From Janibacter terrae NBRC 107853 (GTDB lineage: Bacteria > Actinomycetota > Actinomycetes > Actinomycetales > Dermatophilaceae), in contig NZ_BCUV01000007.1 of assembly GCF_001591405.1 (NCBI RefSeq), forward strand, positions 496,001-560,000: a stretch of DNA of 64,000 bases. The letters run 5' to 3'. Each line of letters starts with the position of its first letter. Position 1 is the stretch's first letter. Below, in pieces: positions 55,360 through 63,023 of this stretch. The notes under the pieces were generated by a model. That model was given only the letters and a program-made list of their open reading frames with translations, did not search any database and was not told where the DNA came from. The translations under genes and the position numbers were made by a program.

Positions 55360-55428
55360 CTGGCTTAAGCCACCTGTTGACACTGGCTCAAGCCAGTTGT
55401 AGCGTCGCAGTACTGGCTTAAGCCAGTA
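55360..55428. promoter_or_regulatory. Three tandem palindromic operators (KorSA-type)
   Basis: Copies of CTGGCTTAAGCCAG occur at 55360-55372 (one arm short by a base), 55382-55397 (ACTGGCTCAAGCCAGT) and 55411-55428 (TACTGGCTTAAGCCAGTA). Centres are about 23 and 30 bp apart. They cover the divergent promoters of the GntR gene and the 55452 gene. The likely ligand-sensing repressor is the GntR protein itself. Confidence 0.85.
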
Positions 55429-55451
55429 GTACTCAACCAAAGGAGCAGGTC

Positions 55452-55889
55452 ATGGCGATGCAGCGTCGGTTCCCGGTCGGTCACGCAGATGTCTTCCCCG
55501 CGGGTGCGTTCTTGAAGGGGGGTGTGGAGCCGGTGGCGGACTTCGACGCGGAGAAGCGTGCGGACGGGTCGAGGCCGCAGCAGCTGGACAAGGACTCGGG
55601 TCTGCCGTTGTGGCAGGTGACGGTCCTGGACGCGGACGAGGAGGCGGCGAAGAAGGAGACGGCGCTGTCGATCAAGATCGCGGCGAAGGTGCAGCCGGTG
55701 CCTCCGGAGAACACGACGCAGTTTCCGTGGACTCCGGTGGAGTTCGTCGGTTTGACGGCTCTGCCGTACGTGGATGACAACGGCACTCGTCCTCGGCTGG
55801 CGTGGTCCTTCCGGGCGGAGGAGATGGTCGCGCCGGGCAAGGGTGCGAAGCCCTCGACGTCGGTTCGCTCGGAGTCGGCGGCTGCGTGA
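55452..55889 (+). CDS. Small AICE-conserved protein (Pra-like position)
   Basis: This 145-residue soluble protein (MAMQRRFPVGHADVFPAG) has no known motif. It has a beta-rich middle (LPLWQVTVLDADEEAA, then KETALSIKIAAKVQ) and a Ser/Ala tail. A strong AAGGAG precedes the ATG. It is the first gene under the KorSA-type operators and overlaps traB (TGATG). In pSAM2 the gene in this place is pra, the activator of replication and excision. I rely on position rather than similarity for that link. Confidence 0.7.
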   Translation: MAMQRRFPVGHADVFPAGAFLKGGVEPVADFDAEKRADGSRPQQLDKDSGLPLWQVTVLDADEEAAKKETALSIKIAAKVQPVPPENTTQFPWTPVEFVGLTALPYVDDNGTRPRLAWSFRAEEMVAPGKGAKPSTSVRSESAAA

Positions 55890-57283
55890 TGAGGGCGCTG
55901 CCGTGGTGGGTCCGTCGTCTGGTCCGTGGGGTTGCCCTCGCGGTCCGGGCGGCGGGCCCTGCGCTGTGGCGGCTGCTGACGGTGTGCGTTGCGCTGCACC
56001 TTGTCGCGTGGGTGGTCGGTTCGGCCCTGGAGCGGGCCTCCTTGGCGGCACGGCTGCATGCGCTGGGCTGGTGGACGGGCGCGGTTGCCGTCGTCATCTT
56101 CGTCGTCGCGGTCGTGATGTCGGTGTCGTACCCGGATCAGGTCGTGGCGTGGTTCTGCCGGCGGATGGTGCGGTCCGAGTTCGCGCACGTCTCGCGTGCT
56201 GCTGGCCTCTCGAAGGAGGTCCGCTCCCATGAGGGCCGCCGGTGGGTCGATCCGGAGTTGCTCGGGGTGGACTCGTGCGGTGGCGTGGTCGTTGCCCGTG
56301 TGCGGGCTCGGCGGGGGCAGTCGTCCTCCGAGATCGTCGCGGCGGCTGAGAAGTTCGCGGCTGACTTCGGCGCTGCGGCCTTCCGGGCATCGGTCCTCTC
56401 CCCTGCGGTCGCGTCGATGCGGTTCACGATGCGTGACGCCTTGGTGGGCGCGACGCTGGCGGCTCTTCCTCAGGATCGTGAGGCCGGGTCGCCGTTGGAG
56501 CCGGTCGAGGTCGGTCGGGAGGAGTCGGGCGAGCCGTGGCGGCTGTCGTTGGTCGGCAGGCACACGCTGGTCGCGGGTCGCTCCGGCTCGGGGAAGGGGT
56601 CGGTGCTGTGGGGCGCGGTCGCCTCGCTGGGGCCGTGGATCAGGCAGGACACGGTGCGGGTGCACGGCGTGGACCTCAAGCGCGGGGTGGAGATCGCGAT
56701 GGGTGACGGGCTGATGTACCGCACCGCCTATCAGCCCGAGCAGGCCGTGGAGGTGCTGCGCGACCTGCTGGGGGTCATCGATGAGCGGGCCGGTCGGATG
56801 GTCGGGCGGTCCCGCCTTCACCAGCCTGTCCCGGGTGACCCGCTGCACGTCCTCGTCATCGACGAGCTCGCGGCGCTGACCGCGTACGCCGAGGCCGGGG
56901 TGAAGAAGGAGGGCAACCGGCTCCTGGCCGAGATCCTGACGCAGGGCCGGGCGATGGGTGTGGTCGTCGTCGCCTTCGTGCAGGACCCGAAGAAAGAGAC
57001 CGTGCCCATGCGTGGGCTCTTCACGCAGACCGTCGCGCTGCGCTTGCAGAGCGTCGAGGAGGTGCAGATGGTCCTGGGGTCCGGCATGAGCGATGAGGCA
57101 CCGGCTCACCTCATCCCCGACGACCTGCGCGGCGCCGGCTACCTCGTCACCGAGGAGGGAACGGTGGCGCGGGTGCGGGCGCACTTCTGGCCTGACGCGC
57201 TGATCAAGGCGACGTCGGCGCATTACCCGGCCGCGAAGCGGTGGGAGTCATCGAGGGAAGGGGTTCGTCATGATGCCGAATGA
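55889..57283 (+). CDS. TraB-like FtsK/SpoIIIE DNA translocase
   Basis: This 464-residue protein has two N-terminal membrane helices (about residues 25-50 and 60-82) and an FtsK motor domain: Walker A GRSGSGKGS (about 231-239) and Walker B LHVLVIDELAALT. Such hexameric pumps alone move double-stranded DNA between mycelial or adjoining cells in actinomycete conjugation. The usual gamma DNA-recognition domain is not evident at the C-terminus. It overlaps its upstream neighbour and the whiB gene. Confidence 0.92.
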   Translation: MRALPWWVRRLVRGVALAVRAAGPALWRLLTVCVALHLVAWVVGSALERASLAARLHALGWWTGAVAVVIFVVAVVMSVSYPDQVVAWFCRRMVRSEFAHVSRAAGLSKEVRSHEGRRWVDPELLGVDSCGGVVVARVRARRGQSSSEIVAAAEKFAADFGAAAFRASVLSPAVASMRFTMRDALVGATLAALPQDREAGSPLEPVEVGREESGEPWRLSLVGRHTLVAGRSGSGKGSVLWGAVASLGPWIRQDTVRVHGVDLKRGVEIAMGDGLMYRTAYQPEQAVEVLRDLLGVIDERAGRMVGRSRLHQPVPGDPLHVLVIDELAALTAYAEAGVKKEGNRLLAEILTQGRAMGVVVVAFVQDPKKETVPMRGLFTQTVALRLQSVEEVQMVLGSGMSDEAPAHLIPDDLRGAGYLVTEEGTVARVRAHFWPDALIKATSAHYPAAKRWESSREGVRHDAE

Positions 57284-57527
57284 GCGCACTCGCGCTGCGA
57301 CGCGCACGTTGGCCACGCTCAACACTCACGGGGCCTGTGTGGGGCATCCGCACCCGGATTGGTGGTTCCCGGAGCGGGGCCGTGACGACACGGACAAGGC
57401 GCTGCGGGTGTGTGCCTCGTGCCCGGTGCGGCGCATGTGCCGGGAGTACGCGCAGGCCTGGGACGACGAGGGCGTGTGGGGTGGCAGCACGGATCACGAG
57501 CGCATCGAGCTGGGTGAGACGGCATGA
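57270..57527 (+). CDS. WhiB-family Fe-S regulator
   Basis: This 85-residue protein holds the four cluster cysteines (ACVGHP, then VCASCPVRRMC) and the following GVWGG turn. A basic stretch after the turn, usual in chromosomal WhiB proteins, is short here. WhiB proteins bind a 4Fe-4S cluster and contact sigma factor A. Copies on mobile elements and phages can reprogram host transcription. It overlaps the end of traB by 14 nt and the next gene by 4 nt. Confidence 0.93.
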   Translation: MMPNERTRAATRTLATLNTHGACVGHPHPDWWFPERGRDDTDKALRVCASCPVRRMCREYAQAWDDEGVWGGSTDHERIELGETA

Positions 57528-57787
57528 GCTGGATGCTGGCTGCTGCCCCTTCGGAGGTGCTCCCCCTTCGCTCGACGCTGGGCCGGGGTGCTGCGGTTGC
57601 GTGTGACGAGTGCGGGGTGGTGTTCGTGCGGCGCTTCGATGCTCGGACGATCTTCCCGACGACCTCGGACGCCATCGCGGCGGCGACGACCTTGTGCGAG
57701 GGCTGGTCCTACGTCATCGGCAACGGGCTCGACCACCTCGTGTGCCTGGACTGCGTGAGTGCTCGGACGGCTGCGGGTGAGTTCTGA
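57524..57787 (+). CDS. Small CxxC protein, AICE
   Basis: This 87-residue protein has two CxxC pairs (ACDECGVV near residue 27 and VCLDCVSA near 73), enough for one zinc or Fe-S site. I do not recognise the family. It overlaps the flanking genes by 4 nt and 1 nt, in the middle of a run from traB to repSA. It may assist transfer or replication. The two CCCCTTCG octamers at its 5' end are the only ones in the left part of the element. Confidence 0.65.
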   Translation: MSWMLAAAPSEVLPLRSTLGRGAAVACDECGVVFVRRFDARTIFPTTSDAIAAATTLCEGWSYVIGNGLDHLVCLDCVSARTAAGEF

Positions 57788-58083
57788 TGCCGTACCCGTA
57801 CAACGTCATCAAAGGGCTGAGCATCCAGGCCCGTTTGCGCATCGCGGACCGCGGTCTGACCTTGCAGGAGTACGTGCACTACTTCAGCGGGTGGACGACG
57901 TGGCACGGCGACACCTGTGGATGCCCGGATGACCGGTGCCGCGGCTTCCATCACGACGAGGACGAGACCTGGTGCGGTTGCCTGACGGCGTGCCTGGACG
58001 ACGTGGTGCGGCATCGTGCGGCCGACGATCATCGCGACGTGGACGGTGAGGACGGGCAGCACGTCGCGGGGCGGTTGCCGTGA
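57787..58083 (+). CDS. Small Cys/His-rich protein, AICE
   Basis: This 98-residue protein contains CGCPDDRCRGFHHDE and WCGCLTAC, a cluster of six Cys and several His in about 30 residues. That pattern suggests two metal ions or an Fe-S cluster. The N-terminus (MPYPYNVIKGL) is followed by a short helix. No family is recognised. It is embedded between the CxxC gene and repSA with 4-nt overlap. Confidence 0.6.
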   Translation: MPYPYNVIKGLSIQARLRIADRGLTLQEYVHYFSGWTTWHGDTCGCPDDRCRGFHHDEDETWCGCLTACLDDVVRHRAADDHRDVDGEDGQHVAGRLP

Positions 58084-59558
58084 CGGGGCAGCGCCGCGCA
58101 CCGGGTGTCGGGTTCCCCGGCTACAGCGACGACGCCCCGCTCGACCTCGGGGACCTCGGGGCGGCGGCTCGGCAAGGGCTCGTGGATCGTCTCGTGGGCG
58201 GCACCTTCCATGCGTGGGCCGATGCGGCGGCTCGGGTCGGGCACTGCGCCCGCCCGATCAAGCTGGTCGGCTCCTCGTCTCGGGTGGATCGGGCCACGGG
58301 TGAGGTGCTGGGGAGCTACTCGTCGGCCCATGAGCCCTTCGGGGTGACGTACGTGCGGTGCGGCAACCGACGTGCGAGCGTCTGCCCGGCGTGCTCGCGG
58401 ATCTATGCCCGCGACACCTTCGAGATGATCCGGGCCGGCGTGGTCGGCGGCAAGAGCGTGCCGGAGGGGGTCAGCGCCAACCCCTTGGTCTTCCTGACGC
58501 TGACCGCTCCGTCCTTCGGGCCCGTCCACGCGGCGAAGGGAGGCCAGCGGTGTCGTCCTCGGGATGGGCACGTGGTGTGCGCGCATGGTCGTCCGGTGGC
58601 GTGCTGGCAGGCGCACGAGGGTGACGACCTCGACGTGGGGACGCCGATCTGCCCGGACTGCTACGACTACGAGGGGCACGCGATCTGGCAGTGGTGGGCA
58701 CCGGAGCTGTGGCGGCGCTTCACGATCACGACCCGTCGTGTCATCGCCCGGGCGTTGGGCGTGCCGGACTCTCGGCTGCGGGAGGTGGCGACGCTGCAGT
58801 ACGCGAAGGTGGCGGAGTACCAGGCGCGGGGTGTGGTCCACTTCCACGCGCTCGTGCGGCTCGACGGCCCGAAGACGCCCGAGGGGTACGCCGCGGCTCC
58901 CGACTCGATCTCGGCTCGGACACTCGCGGGACTCCTCGAGGAGGCTGCCGCTCGGGTCCACTTCGATGCCCCGCCGTGTGGTGGCCGTGAGGCGGGCCGG
59001 TTGCGTTTCGGCGCGCAGGTCGATGCCCGCTCCGTGACGGCGACCCGAGGGGACGACCCGGACGCCCCGCTGGTGGGTGAGCAGGTGGCCGGCTATCTGG
59101 CGAAGTACGCGACGAAGGCTGCATCGGACACGACGGACCCTCGGCGCGAGTCGAGCCACTTCCGGCGCCTGCGGGCCACCCTGTATGACCTCGCGGACCA
59201 GCGGACGGCGGGTGATGAGTACGAGCTGCTGGGCAAGTGGGTGCACATGCTCGGCTTCCGAGGGCACTTCTCCAGCAAGTCGCGGCGCTACTCGATCACC
59301 CTCGGTGCCCTGCGTCGGGCGCGGCAACGGTGGCAGCGGATCGCCGCCGACTGCGCTCGTGAGGGCCGTCAGATGCCCGTCCTCGACTTCGCTGACCTCA
59401 TCGCCGAGGACGAGGAGGAGACCACCCTCGTCGTCGGCTCGTGGACCTACGTCGGCACCGGCTGGGACACCGACGCGGACACGGCGTTGGCCCTGGCCGC
59501 TGCGGATCGTGCTCGGGCCTATGACCAGTGGCGGGCCGAGAGGGCACGGACGCACTGA
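58080..59558 (+). CDS. RepSA-like rolling-circle replication initiator
   Basis: This 492-residue protein matches actinobacterial RepSA initiators. The N-terminus has zinc-binding CPACSRIY. The HUH motif appears as VHFHALVRLDG (about residues 256-266), and the active-site Tyr is likely in VAGYLAKYATK (about 337-347). It nicks the double-strand origin to start rolling-circle replication of the excised element. It starts at GTG 58080 within the previous gene's end. Confidence 0.9.
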   Translation: MTGQRRAPGVGFPGYSDDAPLDLGDLGAAARQGLVDRLVGGTFHAWADAAARVGHCARPIKLVGSSSRVDRATGEVLGSYSSAHEPFGVTYVRCGNRRASVCPACSRIYARDTFEMIRAGVVGGKSVPEGVSANPLVFLTLTAPSFGPVHAAKGGQRCRPRDGHVVCAHGRPVACWQAHEGDDLDVGTPICPDCYDYEGHAIWQWWAPELWRRFTITTRRVIARALGVPDSRLREVATLQYAKVAEYQARGVVHFHALVRLDGPKTPEGYAAAPDSISARTLAGLLEEAAARVHFDAPPCGGREAGRLRFGAQVDARSVTATRGDDPDAPLVGEQVAGYLAKYATKAASDTTDPRRESSHFRRLRATLYDLADQRTAGDEYELLGKWVHMLGFRGHFSSKSRRYSITLGALRRARQRWQRIAADCAREGRQMPVLDFADLIAEDEEETTLVVGSWTYVGTGWDTDADTALALAAADRARAYDQWRAERARTH

Positions 59559-59596
59559 CAGACAGATGACAGGCAATGGGAGAGAAGGGGATTCAG

Positions 59597-59782
59597 ATGT
59601 GCAATCGACACGACCCGCTGTGGACCGTCCAGGACGTCGCCACGTTCCTCGGGGTGCCCGTGGGGGCGCTCTACGACTGGCGGTGCCAGGGCGAGGGTCC
59701 GCCCGCGTTGAAGATCGGCCGGCGGCTGCGCTACCGGGAGAGTGACGTCTTCGCGTGGCTCGACGAGCAGACGGCGGCGTGA
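59597..59782 (+). CDS. xis: Excisionase Xis (HTH_17)
   Basis: This 61-residue protein is a winged-helix excisionase: WTVQDVATFLGVPVGALYDW, then LKIGRRLRYRESDVFAWLDE. It bends DNA at the att sites and favours excision by Int. The start at 59597 has AAGGGG 8 nt upstream; ATG 59576 is also in frame. It ends 3 nt before int. Confidence 0.9.
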   Translation: MCNRHDPLWTVQDVATFLGVPVGALYDWRCQGEGPPALKIGRRLRYRESDVFAWLDEQTAA

Positions 59783-59785
59783 GCG

Positions 59786-61006
59786 GTGGGACGGCAGGGC
59801 CTCGCGCCGGGTGAGTGGGGCGCGATCTCGACGGTGCGCGTCGTCACCGACTCCGGGGCGACCTACAAGAGTCGGGCGTGGTTCCGCGGTTTCGACGGTC
59901 GCAAGCGGCGGGTGGAGCGGTGGGGCTCGTCGCAGGCCGCGGCGCAGCGGGCGTTGACCACGGCGCTGGAGGATGCCGCCTCGTCCGGGGTCGGTGGGTT
60001 GACCGCTCGGGACACCTTGGACGAGGCGGTGCGCCAGTGGCTGGCAGATCTCGATCAGCTCGTGCGGATGGGTGAGCGGTCACCGGGGACGGTGCAGACC
60101 TATCGCTACCAGTGGCAGCGGCACGTCTCCCCCGCGTTGGGCAACCTGCGGCTGGGTGAGGTGACGACACCGATCGTGGACCGCTTCTTGGTGGACCTGC
60201 ACGAGCGGGTCGGGTCGGCCACCTCGCGCACGTCCCGGGCGGTGATCTCGGGTGCGATGGGGCGGGCGGTGCGTGAGGGTGCGGTGCGGTTCAACCCGAC
60301 GCGGGAGGTGCGGCGGTTGAGTGCTGGTCCGCGTCGTCGGCCTCGTGCCCTGACCGAGCAGGAGCGGGCGGCGTGGTTCCTGGCCGTGACCCGTGATCCT
60401 CGGGCGGTCGAGCACGACCTACCGGACCTGTGCGCCTTCATGCTGGCGACGGGGCTGCGGATCGGTGAGGTGGTCGCGGTGCTGTGGTCGGAGGTCGACC
60501 TGGAGCGGGGGACGGTCGAGGTGACGTCCACGCTGATCCGGGTGACCGGTCAGGGCGTGATCCGCAAGGCCACGAAGTCGGCTGCCGGGCAGCGCCTCCT
60601 CCCCCTGCCTCAGTGGTGCGTGGCGATGCTGCGGCGTCGGGCCGAGGTCGGGGTGGGTCCGGCCGAGCCGGTCTTCGGCACGGTCGATGGTGGCTTCCGG
60701 GAGCCGCGCACGGTGAGCCGGTGGCTCTACGAGGTGCGCTCGGACAGTGACCTGGAGTGGGTGACCTCGCATGCGTGGCGCAAGACGACGGCGAGCATCC
60801 TCGACGGGTCGGGGGTGACGGCGCGGATCATCGCCGACCAGCTCGGGCACTCGCGGGTGTCGATGACGCAGGACGTCTACCTGGGTCGCGGGGAGCAGGA
60901 TCCTCGGGTGCTCGCGGCGCTCGAAGCAGCCGATCCTCACCCCCCTTCGCTGGGCCAAAGTGGAGGCGAAAGTGGAGGCTTGGAGGGGGCGCAGGGTCGT
61001 GGGTGA
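59786..61006 (+). CDS. int: Tyrosine-recombinase integrase of the AICE
   Basis: This 406-residue tyrosine recombinase has an N-terminal arm-binding part (about residues 10-60), a SAM-like core-binding domain (about 75-165) and a catalytic domain. Catalytic residues lie in ATGLRIGEV (Arg), HAWRKTTAS (His and Arg), LGHSRVSMTQ (His) and DVYLGRG (Tyr). It inserts the element into the tRNA-Thr gene whose 3' half ends 57 nt further on. The last 20 residues are Gly-rich and encoded by the arm-type repeats. Confidence 0.94.
   Translation: MGRQGLAPGEWGAISTVRVVTDSGATYKSRAWFRGFDGRKRRVERWGSSQAAAQRALTTALEDAASSGVGGLTARDTLDEAVRQWLADLDQLVRMGERSPGTVQTYRYQWQRHVSPALGNLRLGEVTTPIVDRFLVDLHERVGSATSRTSRAVISGAMGRAVREGAVRFNPTREVRRLSAGPRRRPRALTEQERAAWFLAVTRDPRAVEHDLPDLCAFMLATGLRIGEVVAVLWSEVDLERGTVEVTSTLIRVTGQGVIRKATKSAAGQRLLPLPQWCVAMLRRRAEVGVGPAEPVFGTVDGGFREPRTVSRWLYEVRSDSDLEWVTSHAWRKTTASILDGSGVTARIIADQLGHSRVSMTQDVYLGRGEQDPRVLAALEAADPHPPSLGQSGGESGGLEGAQGRG
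60957..60979 (+). repeat. Arm-type direct repeats near attR
   Basis: AAAGTGGAGGC occurs at 60957-60967 and again at 60969-60979, a 12-nt period. The same arrangement is found at 51175-51197. The repeats overlap the 3' end of int, 47 nt inside the attR copy. Confidence 0.65.
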
Positions 61007-61025
61007 GGTGTTTGCCCTGCTCAGA

Positions 61026-61063
61026 GAGCTGGCGAAGGGACTCGAACCCTCAACCACCTGTTT
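61026..61063. repeat. attR, within tRNA-Thr
   Basis: The 38-bp copy extends from the tRNA 3' end to the anticodon region, so integration keeps the tRNA gene whole. It equals attL at 51024-51061. Confidence 0.93.
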
Positions 61064-61099
61064 ACAAGACAGGTGCGCTACCAATTGCGCCACGCCAGC
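61027..61099 (-). tRNA. tRNA-Thr (anticodon UGU)
   Basis: A 73-nt cloverleaf can be drawn: acceptor GCTGGCG/CGCCAGC, D-arm GCGC...GCGC, anticodon stem CCTGT/ACAGG with loop CTTGTAA (anticodon TGT), T-arm GAGGG-TTCGAGT-CCCTT and discriminator T. CCA is not encoded. The gene is the integration site of the 10-kb element. Confidence 0.95.
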
Positions 61100-61116
61100 G
61101 GGCCCGGGACGGCGAA

Positions 61117-61153
61117 GACCGGGACCGCGGCATCGTAGCCCGCGGCCCCGGTC
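61117..61153 (-). terminator. Hairpin after the first Rpf-like gene
   Basis: GACCGGG-A-CCGCGG (61117-61130) pairs with CCGCGG-C-CCCGGTC (61140-61153) with one mismatch and a 9-nt loop. It lies 22 nt after the stop of the Rpf-like gene and upstream of tRNA-Thr. Confidence 0.65.
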
Positions 61154-61174
61154 GTCACCGAGTCACCGGTCGTG

Positions 61175-61909
61175 TCAGAGGACGTTGCGGTTGAGCCAGG
61201 ACTGCAGGCGCGAGGTGGTCTGCGGGCCCCACTTGCCGTCCACCGAGGCGCCGACCCGGCCCTGGAGCGCGCGAGTGGTCTGCGGGCCGACGATGCCGTC
61301 CGCGGAGACGCCGAGCTTGCGCTGCATGGCCTGCTTGTCGGCGCTGTCGAGGTAGCCGTTCACGGGGCGACCGCCCCACTTCTCGATGCCGGCGTTGGTG
61401 CGCGGGCCCTGGAGGCCGTCGACGGTGAGCTTGCCGCCGGTGGAGGTCACGGTGGTCGTGGGCGTGCGGTCGCTGTCGCGCGAGGGGCGCTCGGCACCGC
61501 TGTAGGGGTCGACGGCCAGGCCGTTGGCGAGGGTCAGGCCGGCCCGGCGGGAGCAGACCGGCCACGCGCCCGGGCCCTGCACCTTGAGGACCTTCTGCGC
61601 GATCTCGATCTGCTGGCCCTTGGTGGCGCGGTCGGCGGTGTAGGCGTACTGCTGGCCGCCGAACCCCTTCCACGTCTGGAAGGAGAACTGCACACCGCCG
61701 TAGTAGCCGTTGCCGGTGTTGATGCTCCAGTTGCTGGTCGACTCGCAGGCGGCGAGGCGGTCCCAGACCGTCTCGGCGGCGCCCGCGTTGGTGGCTACGA
61801 CCATGCCACCGGCGGCCAGGGCGCCGACGGTGACGACACCGCCGGCGACGCGCAGGCGACGGCCGCGGCGGGAGACCGGCTGGTCGGGGAAGTCATTGGT
61901 GCTGAACAT
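61175..61909 (-). CDS. Rpf-domain protein with peptidoglycan-binding repeats (copy 1)
   Basis: This 244-residue secreted protein has a signal/anchor helix (about residues 20-45) and an Rpf transglycosylase domain ([20 protein letters not shown], catalytic Glu in ACES, residues 49-120). Its C-terminal part has three copies of a D-G-x-x-G-P-x-T-type peptidoglycan-binding repeat (VDGLQGPRTN, ADGIVGPQTT, VDGKWGPQTT). Rpf proteins cleave cell-wall glycan and revive dormant cells. The start is ATG 61909, and the next gene upstream is its paralogue. Confidence 0.88.
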   Translation of the reverse strand: MFSTNDFPDQPVSRRGRRLRVAGGVVTVGALAAGGMVVATNAGAAETVWDRLAACESTSNWSINTGNGYYGGVQFSFQTWKGFGGQQYAYTADRATKGQQIEIAQKVLKVQGPGAWPVCSRRAGLTLANGLAVDPYSGAERPSRDSDRTPTTTVTSTGGKLTVDGLQGPRTNAGIEKWGGRPVNGYLDSADKQAMQRKLGVSADGIVGPQTTRALQGRVGASVDGKWGPQTTSRLQSWLNRNVL

Positions 61910-62078
61910 GTGGCAGTCCTCATCTCGGCGGAGCACGGGCAGGGGCACCCCGTGCAGGTCCGAGAGCGACGCTAAGGACTCAGGAGTCACACAGACAACA
62001 CCCGCACCATAAATACAGACCTGTAACTCAGACCCCGTGGACACCTCGTGTCACACGTCTCCGCACCCCCGAGCACGA

Positions 62079-62119
62079 CGAAGGGGGCCGCGCACCGAGT
62101 CGGTGCGCGGCCCCCTTCG
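62079..62119. terminator. Terminator between the two Rpf-like genes
   Basis: A perfect 19-bp stem (62079-62097 with 62101-62119) with a 3-nt loop lies 15 nt beyond the stop of the second Rpf-like gene. Its arms again start with CGAAGGGGG. It separates the two paralogues into independent units. Confidence 0.85.
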
Positions 62120-62133
62120 CGAGGCTGCTGGGA

Positions 62134-62880
62134 TCAGTTGGCGTTGAGGTACGCCTGCAGCTTGGAGGTGGTCTGCGGGCCCCAGATGCCGTCGACGTCG
62201 GCGCCGACGACCTGCTGCAGAGCCGAGGTGGTCTTCGGGCCGATGACGCCGTCCTGCCCGGTGCCGACCTTGGCCTGGAGGGCCTGGACGTCGGCGGAGC
62301 TCAGGGTGCCGTCCTGCGCGGTGCCGACCCACTTCTCGATGGCGGCGTTCGTCTTCGGACCGCGGATGCCGTCGACGACGAGCGCGCCGGCGGTCGCGGG
62401 GGCGCGGACCTCGGAGCGCGAGGCCTGCTCCGGGGCCTGCTGCCGGGCCTGCGTCGGGGCGGGGGCAGTCGAGCCGCCACCGACCATGCCGTTGGCCTTG
62501 GTCAGGCCGGCCTTCTGCGAGCACACCGGCCACGCGCCGGGACCCTGCACCTTGAGGACCTCCTGCGCGATCTCGATCTGCTGCGCCTTGGTGGCCTGGT
62601 GCGCGTTGGAGGCGTACTTGCCGCCGCCGAAGCCCTGCCAGGTCTGGCTGGTGAACTGCAGGCCGCCGTAGAAGCCGTTGCCGGTGTTGATCGACCAGTT
62701 GCCACCGCTCTCGCACTGGGCGACGGCGTCCCACACGTTGGCGTTGGTCGCGGCGGAGGAGCTCTGGGCGGTGGCCACGGAGCCGACGGCCGCGGTCGCG
62801 CCTGCCACGGCGACACCGGCGATGCGGCGGCGGGCGGGCGAGGTGGTCACGGTGGGGGCGTGCTTGGGCGAGTAGAACAT
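62134..62880 (-). CDS. Rpf-domain protein with peptidoglycan-binding repeats (copy 2)
   Basis: This 248-residue paralogue of the neighbouring gene has a signal peptide (about residues 20-42), an Rpf domain starting at [20 protein letters not shown] (catalytic Glu in QCES), a Pro/Ala/Gln-rich linker and three peptidoglycan-binding repeats ([30 protein letters not shown]). Domain order is the same as copy 1, while the linkers differ. It has its own promoter (TTGACT, 18 nt, TAACGT) and a terminator. Confidence 0.9.
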   Translation of the reverse strand: MFYSPKHAPTVTTSPARRRIAGVAVAGATAAVGSVATAQSSSAATNANVWDAVAQCESGGNWSINTGNGFYGGLQFTSQTWQGFGGGKYASNAHQATKAQQIEIAQEVLKVQGPGAWPVCSQKAGLTKANGMVGGGSTAPAPTQARQQAPEQASRSEVRAPATAGALVVDGIRGPKTNAAIEKWVGTAQDGTLSSADVQALQAKVGTGQDGVIGPKTTSALQQVVGADVDGIWGPQTTSKLQAYLNAN

Positions 62881-62964
62881 CAGAGTGTGGGTTCCTTCCA
62901 CGGAGTTCAGGGGGCTTCGTGGTGAAGCTGCCAGCAGTTCTGGCGTCATTCGAGGACGGCGGGA

Positions 62965-62994
62965 ACGTTACCTTCCCGTGATCTACCGAGTCAA
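62965..62994 (-). promoter_or_regulatory. Promoter of Rpf copy 2
   Basis: TTGACT (62989-62994) and TAACGT (62965-62970) on the minus strand are 18 nt apart and resemble a sigma-A-type promoter. The predicted leader is about 75 nt, longer than in most genes of this window. Confidence 0.55.
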
Positions 62995-63023
62995 TCCCGT
63001 GACCTGGATTCGTCAGGCACTGG

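Larger units (their letters stand above)
51024..61063. mobile_element. pSAM2-like integrated element (AICE) in tRNA-Thr
   Basis: A 38-bp perfect direct repeat (51024-51061 and 61026-61063), equal to the 3' half of tRNA-Thr, bounds a 10-kb segment. It encodes Int, Xis, RepSA, a TraB-like FtsK translocase, a KorSA-like GntR repressor and cargo. This gene set defines actinomycete integrative and conjugative elements, which replicate by rolling circle and transfer double-stranded DNA. All core genes look intact, so it may still excise. Confidence 0.93.

Noticed and set aside
61910-62040. Cyclic di-AMP riboswitch before the Rpf-like gene
   Set aside because: Rpf genes in actinobacteria often have one, but I could not find its conserved motifs in this 130-nt leader.
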